A DNA stretch of 42,647 nucleotides from assembly GCA_024639505.1 (NCBI GenBank), contig JAHEIE010000015.1, forward strand, positions 1 through 42,647. Direction: 5' to 3'. This DNA is from Crocinitomicaceae bacterium. GTDB lineage: Bacteria > Bacteroidota > Bacteroidia > Flavobacteriales_D > CAJJDF01. The position numbers and the translations under genes were made by a program. Within the stretch, counting starts at the first letter, position 1; each line of letters opens with the position of its first letter. This document shows positions 34,518 through 42,647 of the stretch, piece by piece. The notes under the pieces are model-generated. The model saw nothing but the letters and a program-made list of their open reading frames with translations, made no database searches and was not told where the DNA came from.

Positions 34518-35573
34518 TTAACAACAAGAAGCTCCATCTCCATTTTCAGCCCCAGAAGTAAATGGAATATTGCCTCCACAACCTTCAAAAATCCCGAAAT
34601 GTGTGTCCCAATTTCCGTAGAAATCAAAATGCTGAGCTAGTCTTGTTTTATTAAGCATGTTGTAGGTATTTCCACAAACACTCATTATTTTTCCTTTTGG
34701 GAAAACGTGATGTTCATCTAATTTAAAACTCAGCATTTCTTCATCAATTCCACCTTTGTAGGCAACGGCTTGTCCATAATCCTCGCAGTCCGATTCTAAT
34801 CCTTCAATTTTCCACAATCGATAGGTTACGGAATAAAATTTAATATCTCCTACCAAATCCTCAACATCTTCGTTTTCAATAGTTATTGGTTTGTCTTCAA
34901 CTGCTCTGGGATCAGTAAATCCAGCCTTTTTTGCAGTTCTCAGGAAATCATTCCAATACAAAGCACCACTGAGACACTCACCCCAAAGTATTTTGTCTTC
35001 TTGCAAGTTTTTTGGGATTCTTCTGTCCGAATACACATCAGAAAAATACATTTCTCCTCCTAGTTTTAGTAACTCATATGCATCTTTCAATACTTTTTCT
35101 TTGTCCATTGCTAAGTTGATTACACAGTTTGAAATAATGATGTCAAAAGAACCTTTTTCAAGGTTTAATTCATCCAGTTTTTCAATGTTTCCTTTTATAA
35201 ATTCTACATTCGATTTAGCATACCCAAATTTTTCTCTATGATATTCGATGTGGTCGTTTGCAACTTTCAGTTGTTCGTCCGTCATGTCGATTCCTACAAC
35301 TGAGCCCGATTCTCCAACTAGCTTCGCAGCAATAAAACAATCTCTGCCACTTCCAGATCCTAAATCCAAAATTCGCAATCCTTTTACTTGAGAAGGAATT
35401 GTCAAACCGCATCCGTAATATTTTGCTTGAACTTCATCAGCTACCAAATTCAGTGCTTCGCGAATGTGTTTTGGCGGGCGAGTCAATGTGCAACAAGCAT
35501 TTGTTTTTAAATCTTCAGACTTTTGCAGTTCTGTTCCGTAGTATTTTTGTACTTCTTTGTGTATGTAAGACAT
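34518..35573 (-). CDS. arsM: Arsenite S-adenosylmethionine methyltransferase
   Basis: A 351-residue ArsM-type enzyme that methylates As(III). The SAM-binding motif is ILDLGSGSGRDCF (68-80). The arsenic-binding cysteines have clear candidates: C27/C28 (NACC), C55 (YYGCGL), C150 (SNCVINL) and C200 (WGECLSGALY), matching the four-Cys pattern of the family. The protein ends in a Cys pair. It follows the GT39-like gene by 19 bp, so it is probably the last gene of a minus-strand operon. No arsR or ars transporter is nearby. Confidence 0.93.
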   Translation of the reverse strand: MSYIHKEVQKYYGTELQKSEDLKTNACCTLTRPPKHIREALNLVADEVQAKYYGCGLTIPSQVKGLRILDLGSGSGRDCFIAAKLVGESGSVVGIDMTDEQLKVANDHIEYHREKFGYAKSNVEFIKGNIEKLDELNLEKGSFDIIISNCVINLAMDKEKVLKDAYELLKLGGEMYFSDVYSDRRIPKNLQEDKILWGECLSGALYWNDFLRTAKKAGFTDPRAVEDKPITIENEDVEDLVGDIKFYSVTYRLWKIEGLESDCEDYGQAVAYKGGIDEEMLSFKLDEHHVFPKGKIMSVCGNTYNMLNKTRLAQHFDFYGNWDTHFGIFEGCGGNIPFTSGAENGDGASCC

Positions 35574-35592
35574 TGTGTTGTAGTATTATTGG

Positions 35593-37005
35593 CTATGGTT
35601 TAGTAAGAGAGTAAAAAGTATAATAATCATTTTCTTTAAGTTTTGCATAGGGCAACTCTATGTTCGTGCCAAATGCTTCCTTTAAAACGACAATGAGTTT
35701 TAAACCTTTCATTTTGTGGGCCTCAATAAAATCTTGGTTTTGAAGAGATGAGTTATTTGCTACCCAACCCTTTCTGTGTGCCAAATACATGGGAGTAGGT
35801 ACATCGCCACTATTTATGAGAATTAGGTCCGATGAGTAAGAAACTTGATTTAAATCTTCTTCTAAACTTATTAAATTCTGATGCTGTTCGGGGATTCTAA
35901 AATCTACATGTTGGTTGAGAATTCCTTCTGCTACAATTCCTATCAATAAAAGAAAAGATTTGGATTGTAATGGGATTTTTGTAATTCCAAACCCTGCAAC
36001 AAGAGCCATAGCAGGAATAAACGGAATCATGTAATAGGTGTGATGAGCGAATGTAAGTCCAGATTTAAAAAGAATTATCAGTATTGAAAATAAACTAATT
36101 CCAAATATCCAGAGTAGGAATTTGTACTTAGATTTTAGGGCAAAAAACACTCCAATAATAGATGTAATGAACCCAATATAGAATAAAGTAGTTCCATAAA
36201 ATTTTTCTAAAAATAGTGGAGATTGGTCAATAAATTCTTGTAATCCGTTTTGAAAAGATTTACCCATGAAAAAATGCCAAAATTCAAATTGAATATTCAA
36301 ATAAGGAACCCAATAGAAATACCAAAATAGGCTAGGAATGAGGAACAAACTTAACACAGTAGAGAATGAAATTTTGGTATAAATGGTGTATTTTTTTGAA
36401 AACAGAATCAACACAAAAGGGGTAAGTACAACCCCAGAAGGAAGTTTGGATAACACTCCCGTTCCTATCAATATACTACCAATCAAGAGGTGGAAGATAG
36501 TTTTTTTGTCTAAATAATTTGAGCAGTAATACATTCCGGCAATCACTAAGGAAACCGCAAAAGTATCGGGCATTATTTTTCTTGAAAAACTGAACCAAAT
36601 AGAAAATAAGAGGATGATGGTGGCATTGAATGCCACTTTTTGATTGAAGTGTCGATAAATAATTTTGTAAAAATACCATGCACCGAAACTAGAAACAATA
36701 AGATTTATAAGTCGGCCAAACCAATGTTCATAGCCTAAAAGGAGAGAAAAGAGGTAAATTAGATAATTAAAAACAGGAAATTCCATACCGGTTATTCCAG
36801 TTTTTTCTCCAGCGATATCTATCCTTGGATATAGAATATTGTTATCTACTTCCATGAAATTTCGGGCAACCATAGTAACTGTGGTTTGTCGCCAATTGTG
36901 TCCAATCTCTATCGGTGGATCCGTAATTCCTATTAATTTAATAAGGAAAGTAAGAAGAATCCAAAATCGGATATCAGAAAGATATGAAGTGAATTTATTT
37001 TTCAA
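35593..37005 (-). CDS. Polytopic GT39/ArnT-like glycosyltransferase
   Basis: A 470-residue membrane protein with about ten hydrophobic helices, a short positively charged start and a soluble C-terminus. The first loop (PPIEIGHNWRQTTVTMVARN) and the block GITGMEFPVFNYLIYLFS fit the GT39/PMT-like family, which moves sugars from polyprenyl carriers. The substrate is unknown. TTG at 37005 is the likely start because the O-methyltransferase stop lies 3 bp upstream and no ATG precedes the first helix. Confidence 0.75.
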   Translation of the reverse strand: MKNKFTSYLSDIRFWILLTFLIKLIGITDPPIEIGHNWRQTTVTMVARNFMEVDNNILYPRIDIAGEKTGITGMEFPVFNYLIYLFSLLLGYEHWFGRLINLIVSSFGAWYFYKIIYRHFNQKVAFNATIILLFSIWFSFSRKIMPDTFAVSLVIAGMYYCSNYLDKKTIFHLLIGSILIGTGVLSKLPSGVVLTPFVLILFSKKYTIYTKISFSTVLSLFLIPSLFWYFYWVPYLNIQFEFWHFFMGKSFQNGLQEFIDQSPLFLEKFYGTTLFYIGFITSIIGVFFALKSKYKFLLWIFGISLFSILIILFKSGLTFAHHTYYMIPFIPAMALVAGFGITKIPLQSKSFLLLIGIVAEGILNQHVDFRIPEQHQNLISLEEDLNQVSYSSDLILINSGDVPTPMYLAHRKGWVANNSSLQNQDFIEAHKMKGLKLIVVLKEAFGTNIELPYAKLKENDYYTFYSLTKP

Positions 37006-37008
37006 TTT

Positions 37009-37650
37009 TTATAATTTCCTTGCAACCATTAACCCATCTCTCACTGGCATCAGTACGTTTTCAACTCTTGAATCTTCGTGTATTTTTTTATTGTATTCGT
37101 CCAATGCTTTTGTATCTGTGTCGGTTGTTACTTCCTCGGTGGTTACTTTTCCACTCCACAATACATTGTCAGCAATTATGAATCCGCCTTTGTTCACTTT
37201 ATCAATCACCAAATCAAAATAATTGGAATAATTGTGCTTGTCGGCATCAATGAATACTAAATCAAAATCCAACTCCAATTCAGGAATGATGTCCATCGCG
37301 TTTCCAATTTTCATTTTTATTTGATTTCCAAACCCAGATTTCTCGAAATAAGAGTTAGCTATTGTTTCCAATTCATTATTGATATCAATTGTAATCAGTT
37401 TGCCATCAGGTTTCATTCCTTCGGCAAAACAAATTGCTGAATACCCCGTGTAAGTTCCAATCTCCAAAATATTTTTTGGCTGAATCATGTGACTAAACAT
37501 ACTCAAAATTCTTCCTTGAATATGTCCCGAAAGCATCCTTGGGATTAATACTTTGATGTGTGTTACTCTGTTTAGATCAGAAAGTATTTTGGTTTCACTT
37601 TGTGTGTGTTTACCAGAATATTCGTCTATTTCTTTGGGTAAAAATTCCAT
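37009..37650 (-). CDS. SAM-dependent O-methyltransferase
   Basis: A 213-residue class I methyltransferase of the catechol/caffeoyl-CoA O-methyltransferase type. Motif I is LEIGTYTGYSAICFA; the acidic end of strand 2 is LITIDIN; the metal-binding signature is LVFIDADKHNY, followed by IADNVLWSG. The acceptor is unknown. Its start lies 1 bp from the end of the T9SS protein gene and its stop 3 bp from the GT39-like gene. Confidence 0.92.
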   Translation of the reverse strand: MEFLPKEIDEYSGKHTQSETKILSDLNRVTHIKVLIPRMLSGHIQGRILSMFSHMIQPKNILEIGTYTGYSAICFAEGMKPDGKLITIDINNELETIANSYFEKSGFGNQIKMKIGNAMDIIPELELDFDLVFIDADKHNYSNYFDLVIDKVNKGGFIIADNVLWSGKVTTEEVTTDTDTKALDEYNKKIHEDSRVENVLMPVRDGLMVARKL

Positions 37651-37651
37651 A

Positions 37652-38740
37652 TTAGTTTTTTATAAATCGTTTTGTAACAAGAGTGTTTTGGGATTTTATT
37701 ACTAAAAAATACAATCCTGTAGTAAGTTTAGATGTCTTAATTTTATTTCCTATTTCGGCCGATAAAGAACCAGTTTGTACCAGTATTCCTTCAGAACTGT
37801 AAATAGAATAGGTGAGTGGGTTTTGAGGTTTGTTAGTATAAAATATGGATAAATAATCAGTAACAGGGTTTGGAGAAATATTTATTTCAAACTCCATATT
37901 ATTTTCTTCCAAGCTCAAAAAGGGAGAAAAGTTTAGTTCATATAATTTAGCTCCAGGGAAAAACCGATGATGTTCCTGTGTTATGTACAATGAATTTGGG
38001 TTTACAAAACTCACACCCTCTTTTTGGGTAAGCGAAAAATAGAAGGTTGAAGCTCTTCCATCGAAGAACCTATTTCCTGTAAATTGGTCAAAAATAGTGA
38101 CTCTATCCATAGATAATACGGCCAATTTACCTGAAGGATGAAAGTCAGCTGCAGTTACCATAGGTGAGACAAAACTATCAACGAGCTGAGCAATATGATT
38201 TCCTGCTGTGTCCACCAATTGGTATAGTTTAGAAAATCCAGAACTTCCCCAGTTTTTAGAAATCAAAAACAAATGATTGTCATGGTGGAATAGTGCTTCA
38301 CAATCTGAGTTTTGATTTGGATCAGGAAACTGTGTTTGATCAGAATAACTGTAACTTATAATTTCTGGAGTAACGTTATTTCCAATTACACTATCTGGAT
38401 TAGGAATTTTATACACGACAAGATTGGTTCTATTATGATTGTTATTTCCTATATCGCCAATATACACGTTGCCCAAAACATCCTGTGTAATATCCTCAAA
38501 ATCTACTGCAGTAACTCCGTTTAGGTAAATGGAATCTTGTAAGATTCCAATCGAATCTATTTTATAAATAATAGGTCCGTCACCGCTGTCATTGTGTATC
38601 CATGCTGCATTTTTGCCTCTAGTTATTATTCCCGAATTTTCATTCAAATAATTAGGAAACGTAGAAATGTTTCTCAAATTTTGTCCCATAGAATAAACGG
38701 AGGAGAGGATGAACAGAGGAATTAAAAAATGTTTTATCAT
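37652..38740 (-). CDS. Secreted propeller-like protein with T9SS type A sorting domain
   Basis: A 362-residue protein with a signal peptide (HFLIPLFILSSVYSMGQ), about 270 residues of beta-rich sequence with blade-like repeats (AVDFEDITQDVLGNVYIGDI; LVVYKIPNP; DFHPSGKLAVLSMDRVTIFD), and a type A sorting domain (INISPNPVTDYLSI, then LTTGLYFLVIKS). A beta-propeller fold is inferred. The start overlaps the end of the TonB-like gene by 4 bp. Confidence 0.83.
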   Translation of the reverse strand: MIKHFLIPLFILSSVYSMGQNLRNISTFPNYLNENSGIITRGKNAAWIHNDSGDGPIIYKIDSIGILQDSIYLNGVTAVDFEDITQDVLGNVYIGDIGNNNHNRTNLVVYKIPNPDSVIGNNVTPEIISYSYSDQTQFPDPNQNSDCEALFHHDNHLFLISKNWGSSGFSKLYQLVDTAGNHIAQLVDSFVSPMVTAADFHPSGKLAVLSMDRVTIFDQFTGNRFFDGRASTFYFSLTQKEGVSFVNPNSLYITQEHHRFFPGAKLYELNFSPFLSLEENNMEFEINISPNPVTDYLSIFYTNKPQNPLTYSIYSSEGILVQTGSLSAEIGNKIKTSKLTTGLYFLVIKSQNTLVTKRFIKN

Positions 38741-39474
38741 TGGCTCACGAAGTTATAAATAATGTATCCCGAGTTTGCGTGTTCTCCTTTCAAGTCAGAG
38801 CTTACTTTTGTTGTTCTTTTGGCATAATCTAGCGCTTGGTTTAGGATACACTCGTTGGTTGTGGTGGTTTTGGCTGTATTCACCTTCACAGATTTTACCG
38901 AACCAATTTTATCCACTTTTATGTCTATTTGAACTTGTCCTCCACCTTTGCAAGTATAACTTGGAGCTACCGTATAGCATTCTCTACCCTTAACATTGCA
39001 ATATCGGGTTACTTTTCCCGCATAGCTGTTTTCTGCTTCGGCACTTTTATCTTGCGTTTCATTTTCTTTGGTAGGAGTTTCTTTTATTGATCTGTTTGTC
39101 CCAGATTCTTTTTTTTTGTTTTTCTCATTTAAGGATTGATTGTTTCTTTCAATTACTTCATTTTCAATTTCTTGATTAATTCTACTTTCGCTAAAATTTG
39201 TCCTACTTTTCTTTCTAATGTCTTGAATATCTTGCATCAAATCTTTTATATCTTGATTCAATTCGTCAATGTTTTGCTCTGGCGGTAGAAGCATTTTTTC
39301 AATTTCTGCGGGCTCTCTAAAATCGAGTTCGAGAATTGCAGCATCTGAAAATACTGTCATTTCTGATTCAATTTTAGTTAAATTGAATGACAATAATACA
39401 AGTACATGAAGTACAATCGTAGCCAGTATGGCATACAAAGTAATGTCGTTTCTGTATTGTGTTTGATCTTTCAT
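38737..39474 (-). CDS. TonB-like energy transducer family protein
   Basis: A 245-residue protein: one N-terminal membrane segment (about 12-30), a charged coiled-coil/linker region rich in Glu, Lys, Asn and Gln (about 60-150), and a C-terminal domain (GGGQVQIDIKVDKIGSVKSV, then NQALDYAKR) that resembles TonB C-terminal domains. It carries five cysteines in the C-terminal half (CNVKGREC; YTCKGGG; NEC), unusual for TonB. No exbB/exbD genes are in the window. First gene of the run that ends at arsM. Confidence 0.7.
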   Translation of the reverse strand: MKDQTQYRNDITLYAILATIVLHVLVLLSFNLTKIESEMTVFSDAAILELDFREPAEIEKMLLPPEQNIDELNQDIKDLMQDIQDIRKKSRTNFSESRINQEIENEVIERNNQSLNEKNKKKESGTNRSIKETPTKENETQDKSAEAENSYAGKVTRYCNVKGRECYTVAPSYTCKGGGQVQIDIKVDKIGSVKSVKVNTAKTTTTNECILNQALDYAKRTTKVSSDLKGEHANSGYIIYNFVSQ

Positions 39475-39595
39475 TCAAGGGTAAAGATAAGGGAAAAAAA
39501 AGAGCTTAAAAAGGGATAAATCCCTTTTTAAAATATTGGTTTTAGAAGACATTTTTTAGTAAGTTTGTTTTGTATTAACATAAAATAATAAATTG

Positions 39596-39913
39596 ATGGA
39601 TGATGTAATGAACAGAGATGAGATTTATTCTAATGCAGTAAGAGCAGGGAAGAGAACTTATTTTTTTGATGTAAAAGCGACAAGAGGTAACGACTTGTAC
39701 GTAACAATCACAGAAAGTAAAAAGAAATACAAGGATGATGGAGAATTCTTTTTTGAAAAACATAAACTGTTTTTGTACAAAGAAGATTTCGAAAAATTCA
39801 AAGATGGTTTTGAAGATGTATTGTCTAAAATTGAAGAATTAAGAGCAACAGGAAACTACAAAGAGGACAATCCAGAAGATTATTCTTCTGATGTAAAGTT
39901 TGAAGATTTGTAA
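39596..39913 (+). CDS. PUR/DUF3276 family nucleic-acid-binding protein
   Basis: A 105-residue protein of the bacterial PUR-alpha-like (DUF3276) family: KRTYFFDVKATRGNDLYVTI, then FFFEKHKLFLYKEDFEKF. A single PUR repeat pair of this kind binds single-stranded DNA or RNA in Borrelia homologues; the role in Bacteroidota is unclear. ATG at 39596 is used; 39608 is a second possible ATG. Highly acidic tail. Confidence 0.88.
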   Translation: MDDVMNRDEIYSNAVRAGKRTYFFDVKATRGNDLYVTITESKKKYKDDGEFFFEKHKLFLYKEDFEKFKDGFEDVLSKIEELRATGNYKEDNPEDYSSDVKFEDL

Positions 39914-39936
39914 GCCAGAAATATAATACAAAAACT

Positions 39937-39967
39937 AAGAGTCTCAAGAAATTGAGGCTCTTTTTTA
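39937..39967. terminator. Terminator between the PUR gene and the substrate-binding protein gene
   Basis: An 11-bp stem (39937-39947 with 39952-39962, one G-T wobble) closes a GAAA loop and is followed by T6. The convergent gene on the other strand stops at 39965, so the structure overlaps its end and may serve both genes. Confidence 0.85.
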
Positions 39968-40822
39968 TGCTCTAAAAAAATCCAATTGAGGTTTTTTGTC
40001 AATGATTCCAGCGTATTTTAACGTATGAAGTACATTTTCAAGTACCTTATCCGATATTTCTTCATTGGTACTCCATTCAGTTGCGTGAAACCAATCTTTC
40101 ACATCTTCAAGTTTTTGATTGTACCTGTCGCTAACTTCTTGAATAGAGGTAGGCGAAGTCATAAATTGTTTTGAGGTAAAATAAATGACTTTGAGCATTT
40201 TGTCAATGGTACTTTTCTCATTTTCCAATATTCGGTTTGTAGCAGCAATCATAAAACACGGCCATGGAGTTACATAATCGCCAAGATGTTTCAATACTCC
40301 GCTATCTACATACGGTTTGGTAGTGTATTTTTCCCAATAAAAAGCGTCTGTTTCATTTTCAGAAAGAGATTCTAAGGCTCCCTCCAAATTTTTTATCACC
40401 AGAAACTGTTCTTTTTGAAGTTTTATCTTTTTTGCATTTGCATCTACTATTGGCATAAGATGCGATCCCGAACCAAATCGACTGATTGCATAATTTTTAT
40501 CATAAATCTCACCGTAATGATTTACCGGATTATTTATTCCTGTGTAAACTCCCCAAATGAGAGGAGTATTCAAGTATTTGCCAATCAATTTGGATGGATT
40601 TCCGTTTACAATATCCGAAATGATTCCTTCGGTAAGCAAAATACAAACATCTATTTCATTGTTCCTCAGGGCCTGGGTCATTTGACCTGTTCCTCCCTTA
40701 AAAACAGTCCATTCAATTTCGATTCCTTCTTTTTCAAACAAACCATTTTCTATGGCTAAGTGCCAAGGAAGATTAAAATGCTCGGGAACTCCGCCCACTC
40801 TTATTTTTGTTAGTTTGCTCAA
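39965..40822 (-). CDS. Signal-less ABC-type substrate-binding-fold protein
   Basis: A 285-residue protein of the periplasmic-binding-protein type 2 fold (NMT1/THI5/SsuA-like). It begins at the first strand (KIRVGGVPEHFNLPWHLAIE), then FKGGTGQMTQALRNNEIDVC with a ligand-contact Gly/Thr turn, and continues to the second lobe (YAISRFGSGSHLMPIVDANA). No signal peptide or lipobox exists, and no ABC permease or ATPase is nearby, so it may act in the cytosol; such proteins are rare orphans. The start is TTG at 40822, since an in-frame TGA lies 15 bp upstream and no ATG exists before the conserved start. Confidence 0.8.
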   Translation of the reverse strand: MSKLTKIRVGGVPEHFNLPWHLAIENGLFEKEGIEIEWTVFKGGTGQMTQALRNNEIDVCILLTEGIISDIVNGNPSKLIGKYLNTPLIWGVYTGINNPVNHYGEIYDKNYAISRFGSGSHLMPIVDANAKKIKLQKEQFLVIKNLEGALESLSENETDAFYWEKYTTKPYVDSGVLKHLGDYVTPWPCFMIAATNRILENEKSTIDKMLKVIYFTSKQFMTSPTSIQEVSDRYNQKLEDVKDWFHATEWSTNEEISDKVLENVLHTLKYAGIIDKKPQLDFFRA

Positions 40823-40851
40823 TATTTTTGTCTTTCAATTTCTAATACCGT

Positions 40852-40930
40852 ATTTTTCCGATAAGTCGGAAAAATTCAGCCTTCGGTTTATGCTGATTTG
40901 AACTCTGAGTTTCTCAACTTTGTGAGAAAC
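40852..40930. other. Two perfect hairpins between def and the substrate-binding protein gene
   Basis: Hairpin 1 is a 10-bp perfect stem (40852-40861 with 40866-40875, loop TAAG). Hairpin 2 is an 8-bp perfect stem (40909-40916 with 40923-40930, loop ACTTTG). The gap is 132 bp. Hairpin 1 carries A/T ends resembling a terminator for def-ruvX; hairpin 2 has no T tract. Together they could also form a structured leader of the downstream gene. Confidence 0.5.
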
Positions 40931-40954
40931 ATCTAAGTATGATTTCGTTAATTT

Positions 40955-41542
40955 TTACTTTTTATAAAATGTCATTTTGTATTTCACTGGAACTATTCCT
41001 TTGCTAATATCGGTTAACTTTCTTTTGTTTAGTCTTCGTTTCATTGGCGAAAGGTAATCAGTAAATAGTTTACCTTCGATGTGGTCGTATTCATGCTGAA
41101 CAACTCTAGCGGCCAATCCAGTAAATTCTTCTTCTACTAATTCCCAGTTTTCATTGTAATAAGACATTACAACGTTGTCCTGCCTCCATACTTCCTCTCT
41201 TATTCCAGGAATACTTAGGCATCCTTCCTCAAATCCCCATTCTTCTCCATGCTCTTCTTCTATGATTGGATTGATAAAAACGCGCTTGAAAGTTTTCAAA
41301 AATTCATTTTCCTTTTCCTCTTCTTCATTTTCAGCTTCATCTTCGGCAAAAGGCGAGGCATCTATTATAAACAGTCTCAAAGCTTTGCCAATTTGTGGCG
41401 CAGCTAGTCCAACTCCATGCGAACCGTACATAGTTTCAAACATATTTTCAATCAATGTTTTGGTTTCCTCATTCAATTCCTCAATTTCTTCTGTTTCTTT
41501 TCTCAGAATAGGATGACCGTATGCGTAAATAGGTAATATCAT
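40955..41542 (-). CDS. def: Peptide deformylase
   Basis: A 195-residue metalloenzyme that removes the formyl group from nascent proteins. All three motifs are present: GVGLAAPQIG (43-52), EGCLSIPG with the metal Cys, and QHEYDHIEG with the two metal His residues. An acidic insertion (EDEAENEEEEKENEF) lies between motifs 1 and 2. It follows ruvX by 5 bp on the same strand, so co-transcription is likely. Confidence 0.96.
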   Translation of the reverse strand: MILPIYAYGHPILRKETEEIEELNEETKTLIENMFETMYGSHGVGLAAPQIGKALRLFIIDASPFAEDEAENEEEEKENEFLKTFKRVFINPIIEEEHGEEWGFEEGCLSIPGIREEVWRQDNVVMSYYNENWELVEEEFTGLAARVVQHEYDHIEGKLFTDYLSPMKRRLNKRKLTDISKGIVPVKYKMTFYKK

Positions 41543-41547
41543 TTTTT

Positions 41548-41976
41548 TTATTTTAAATAGGAGTAAGATTGAGAATCAAGAAAGCTCTGAAGAATGATGG
41601 TAGCACTTATTTTATCAACCATTTTTTTATCTCTTCTGTCCTTTTTCTTCATTCCTCCATCAAACATAGCTTTTTTCACCATTTTTGAAGTAAATCTTTC
41701 GTCCACTCTTTCAATTTTTATAGCTGGGTAAATTTTGCCTAGTTTTTTTGTTAATGTTTCCGAGGGTTTTGTAGCATCAGTGGGAAGATTTTGTAAGTTC
41801 ATTGGTTTTCCTATCACAATAGTTTCAATTTCCTCTTCTGTCATAAGTTGAGCTAGGTATGAATAAATTTCATTGCTTGCAACGGTTGTTAATCCAGTCG
41901 CAAAAATTTTGGAACTATCCGTAATGGCAATTCCTGTTCTTTTCATTCCATAGTCAATGGCAAGTATTTTTCCCAT
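41548..41976 (-). CDS. ruvX: Putative Holliday junction resolvase RuvX/YqgF
   Basis: A 142-residue RNase-H-fold protein: IDYGMKRTGIAITD (residues 7-20) with catalytic Asp 8, VIGKPMNLQ, and VDERFTSKMVKKAM. The family is linked to pre-16S rRNA processing and proposed as a resolvase. ATG start, 5 bp from a TACTTTTG box that may be its -7 element. Confidence 0.93.
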   Translation of the reverse strand: MGKILAIDYGMKRTGIAITDSSKIFATGLTTVASNEIYSYLAQLMTEEEIETIVIGKPMNLQNLPTDATKPSETLTKKLGKIYPAIKIERVDERFTSKMVKKAMFDGGMKKKDRRDKKMVDKISATIILQSFLDSQSYSYLK

Positions 41977-41980
41977 GTAA

Positions 41981-41988
41981 CAAAAGTA
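41981..41988 (-). promoter_or_regulatory. Possible -7 box of ruvX-def
   Basis: On the minus strand TACTTTTG fits TAnnTTTG but lies only 4 bp before the ATG, so the transcript would be nearly leaderless. Uncertain. Confidence 0.3.
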
Positions 41989-42088
41989 ATAGTTTTTACA
42001 CTTTAATATAAAAAACTGCCCGTTTTTAACTTTTAATTGGGTTCATTAAAAGTATTTGTTATTTTCAGTAACCGAATTTCCTTCTTCA

Positions 42089-42647
42089 ATGATAAAAAAT
42101 ACAATAATTCTCTTTTTTTTAATAATTGCAAACTCTGCTTTTTCGCAAAACTGTTCTGTCGGAATTGTTGCTCCACATACTCAAAATGGAATTGTAATGA
42201 CGAGTGTATTGACAGGAAGTGCAATACTATATTCTGGAACTTCCACAATGGCTGGATGTTGCTTTACATTTCCTACTCAAGGATATTCAATTGGAGCCCT
42301 TGGAACTTATAGCATAACCTTTTCTTTTTCCCAACCAATTGGTCAAATAACAATGTCAATAATTGGAGCAGGAACAATTAGTCAGGGAGGTGGAGCAAGT
42401 TCAGGAAATGAAGTTTTTTCTTTTATAACAAATACAGGTGTACCTTCAATCACTAACCATACATCTTGTTTTACTTCTGTTTCGGGACCAGTAATTACAT
42501 CTGGACTTGGATCTACCATAGCTACATTTGGAGGTGGAATTCATTTTACTGTTTCAAATTCGATTCCATTTACTTCGTTAACAATTTCTGGTTTGGGAGG
42601 TCATGATGGAAGCGGCTTGGCGATCTGTGATTATTCTGCAATGAATT
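42089..42647 (+). CDS. Secreted protein, 3'-partial
   Basis: From ATG 42089 the frame stays open to the window edge (186 codons visible). The N-terminus is a signal peptide (KNTIILFFLIIANSAFSQN). The mature part is Gly/Ser/Thr-rich and beta-type with several cysteines (AGCCFTF; HTSCFTSV; ICDYS); I recognise no domain. Given its neighbours it may carry a T9SS sorting domain beyond the window, but that is not visible. Confidence 0.75.
   Translation, partial: MIKNTIILFFLIIANSAFSQNCSVGIVAPHTQNGIVMTSVLTGSAILYSGTSTMAGCCFTFPTQGYSIGALGTYSITFSFSQPIGQITMSIIGAGTISQGGGASSGNEVFSFITNTGVPSITNHTSCFTSVSGPVITSGLGSTIATFGGGIHFTVSNSIPFTSLTISGLGGHDGSGLAICDYSAMN

Noticed and set aside
34409-34627. A minus-strand frame of 72 codons containing CHSCVGRNL-type repeats.
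   Set aside because: This is the known false translation of REP-like palindromes and it overlaps the end of arsM.

Overview
The window is about 42.6 kb of A+T-rich bacterial chromosome from a member of the Bacteroidota, most likely a marine or aquatic Flavobacteriales (Crocinitomicaceae/Cryomorphaceae-like is a guess). The evidence is four proteins with type IX secretion (T9SS) or gliding-type C-terminal domains, a CcmF/CcsA-type cytochrome c assembly protein, a PUR/DUF3276 protein, promoter-like TAnnTTTG boxes close to start codons, weak Shine-Dalgarno sites, and a proteorhodopsin with Met at the spectral tuning position. I found no rRNA, tRNA, CRISPR array, phage or transposase gene.

Layout. 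1-1.9 kb: the 3' part of a surface-type protein made of near-identical 180-bp repeats capped by a C1q-like head. 1.9-7.05 kb: a PLP-dependent enzyme gene followed by a light-energy module: a 53-codon small ORF, a lycopene cyclase fused in one reading frame to a Blh-type beta-carotene cleavage enzyme, and a convergent proteorhodopsin. The last 63 bp of the PLP gene reappear on the far side of the module (6986-7048), so the module lies between two imperfect copies of one gene end. 7.05-10.6 kb: a DUF2520 dehydrogenase-like gene overlapping ccmF. 10.7-13 kb: an alpha/beta hydrolase and a divergent FAD oxidoreductase. 13.3-15.8 kb: kdsC, an M61 peptidase and a pterin carbinolamine dehydratase in tandem. 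15.9-18.3 kb: two convergent L,D-transpeptidases of different families with overlapping ends. 18.4-27.8 kb: T9SS cargo genes around lgt-mtaB. 27.9-31.1 kb: thrS-infC-rpmI-rplT, with infC apparently starting at AUA. 31.2-34.3 kb: two tandem LpxL/HtrB-like acyltransferases and rarA. 34.3-34.5 kb: a REP-like palindrome pair. 34.5-39.5 kb: a tightly packed minus-strand run (TonB-like, T9SS propeller, O-methyltransferase, GT39-like, arsM). 39.6-42.6 kb: PUR protein, an orphan signal-less substrate-binding protein, def, ruvX and the start of a secreted protein.

How the genes work together. The cyclase half should turn lycopene into beta-carotene and the Blh half should split that into retinal, the chromophore of the rhodopsin encoded 51 bp away. 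Two steps and the apoprotein therefore sit in a 3.2-kb package; the lycopene-forming genes (crtE, crtB, crtI) are not in the window. The duplicated gene end suggests that the package arrived by recombination at the 3' end of the PLP gene. The rest is mainly envelope biogenesis (kdsC, LpxL-like pair, lgt, L,D-transpeptidases, T9SS cargo) and core translation genes.
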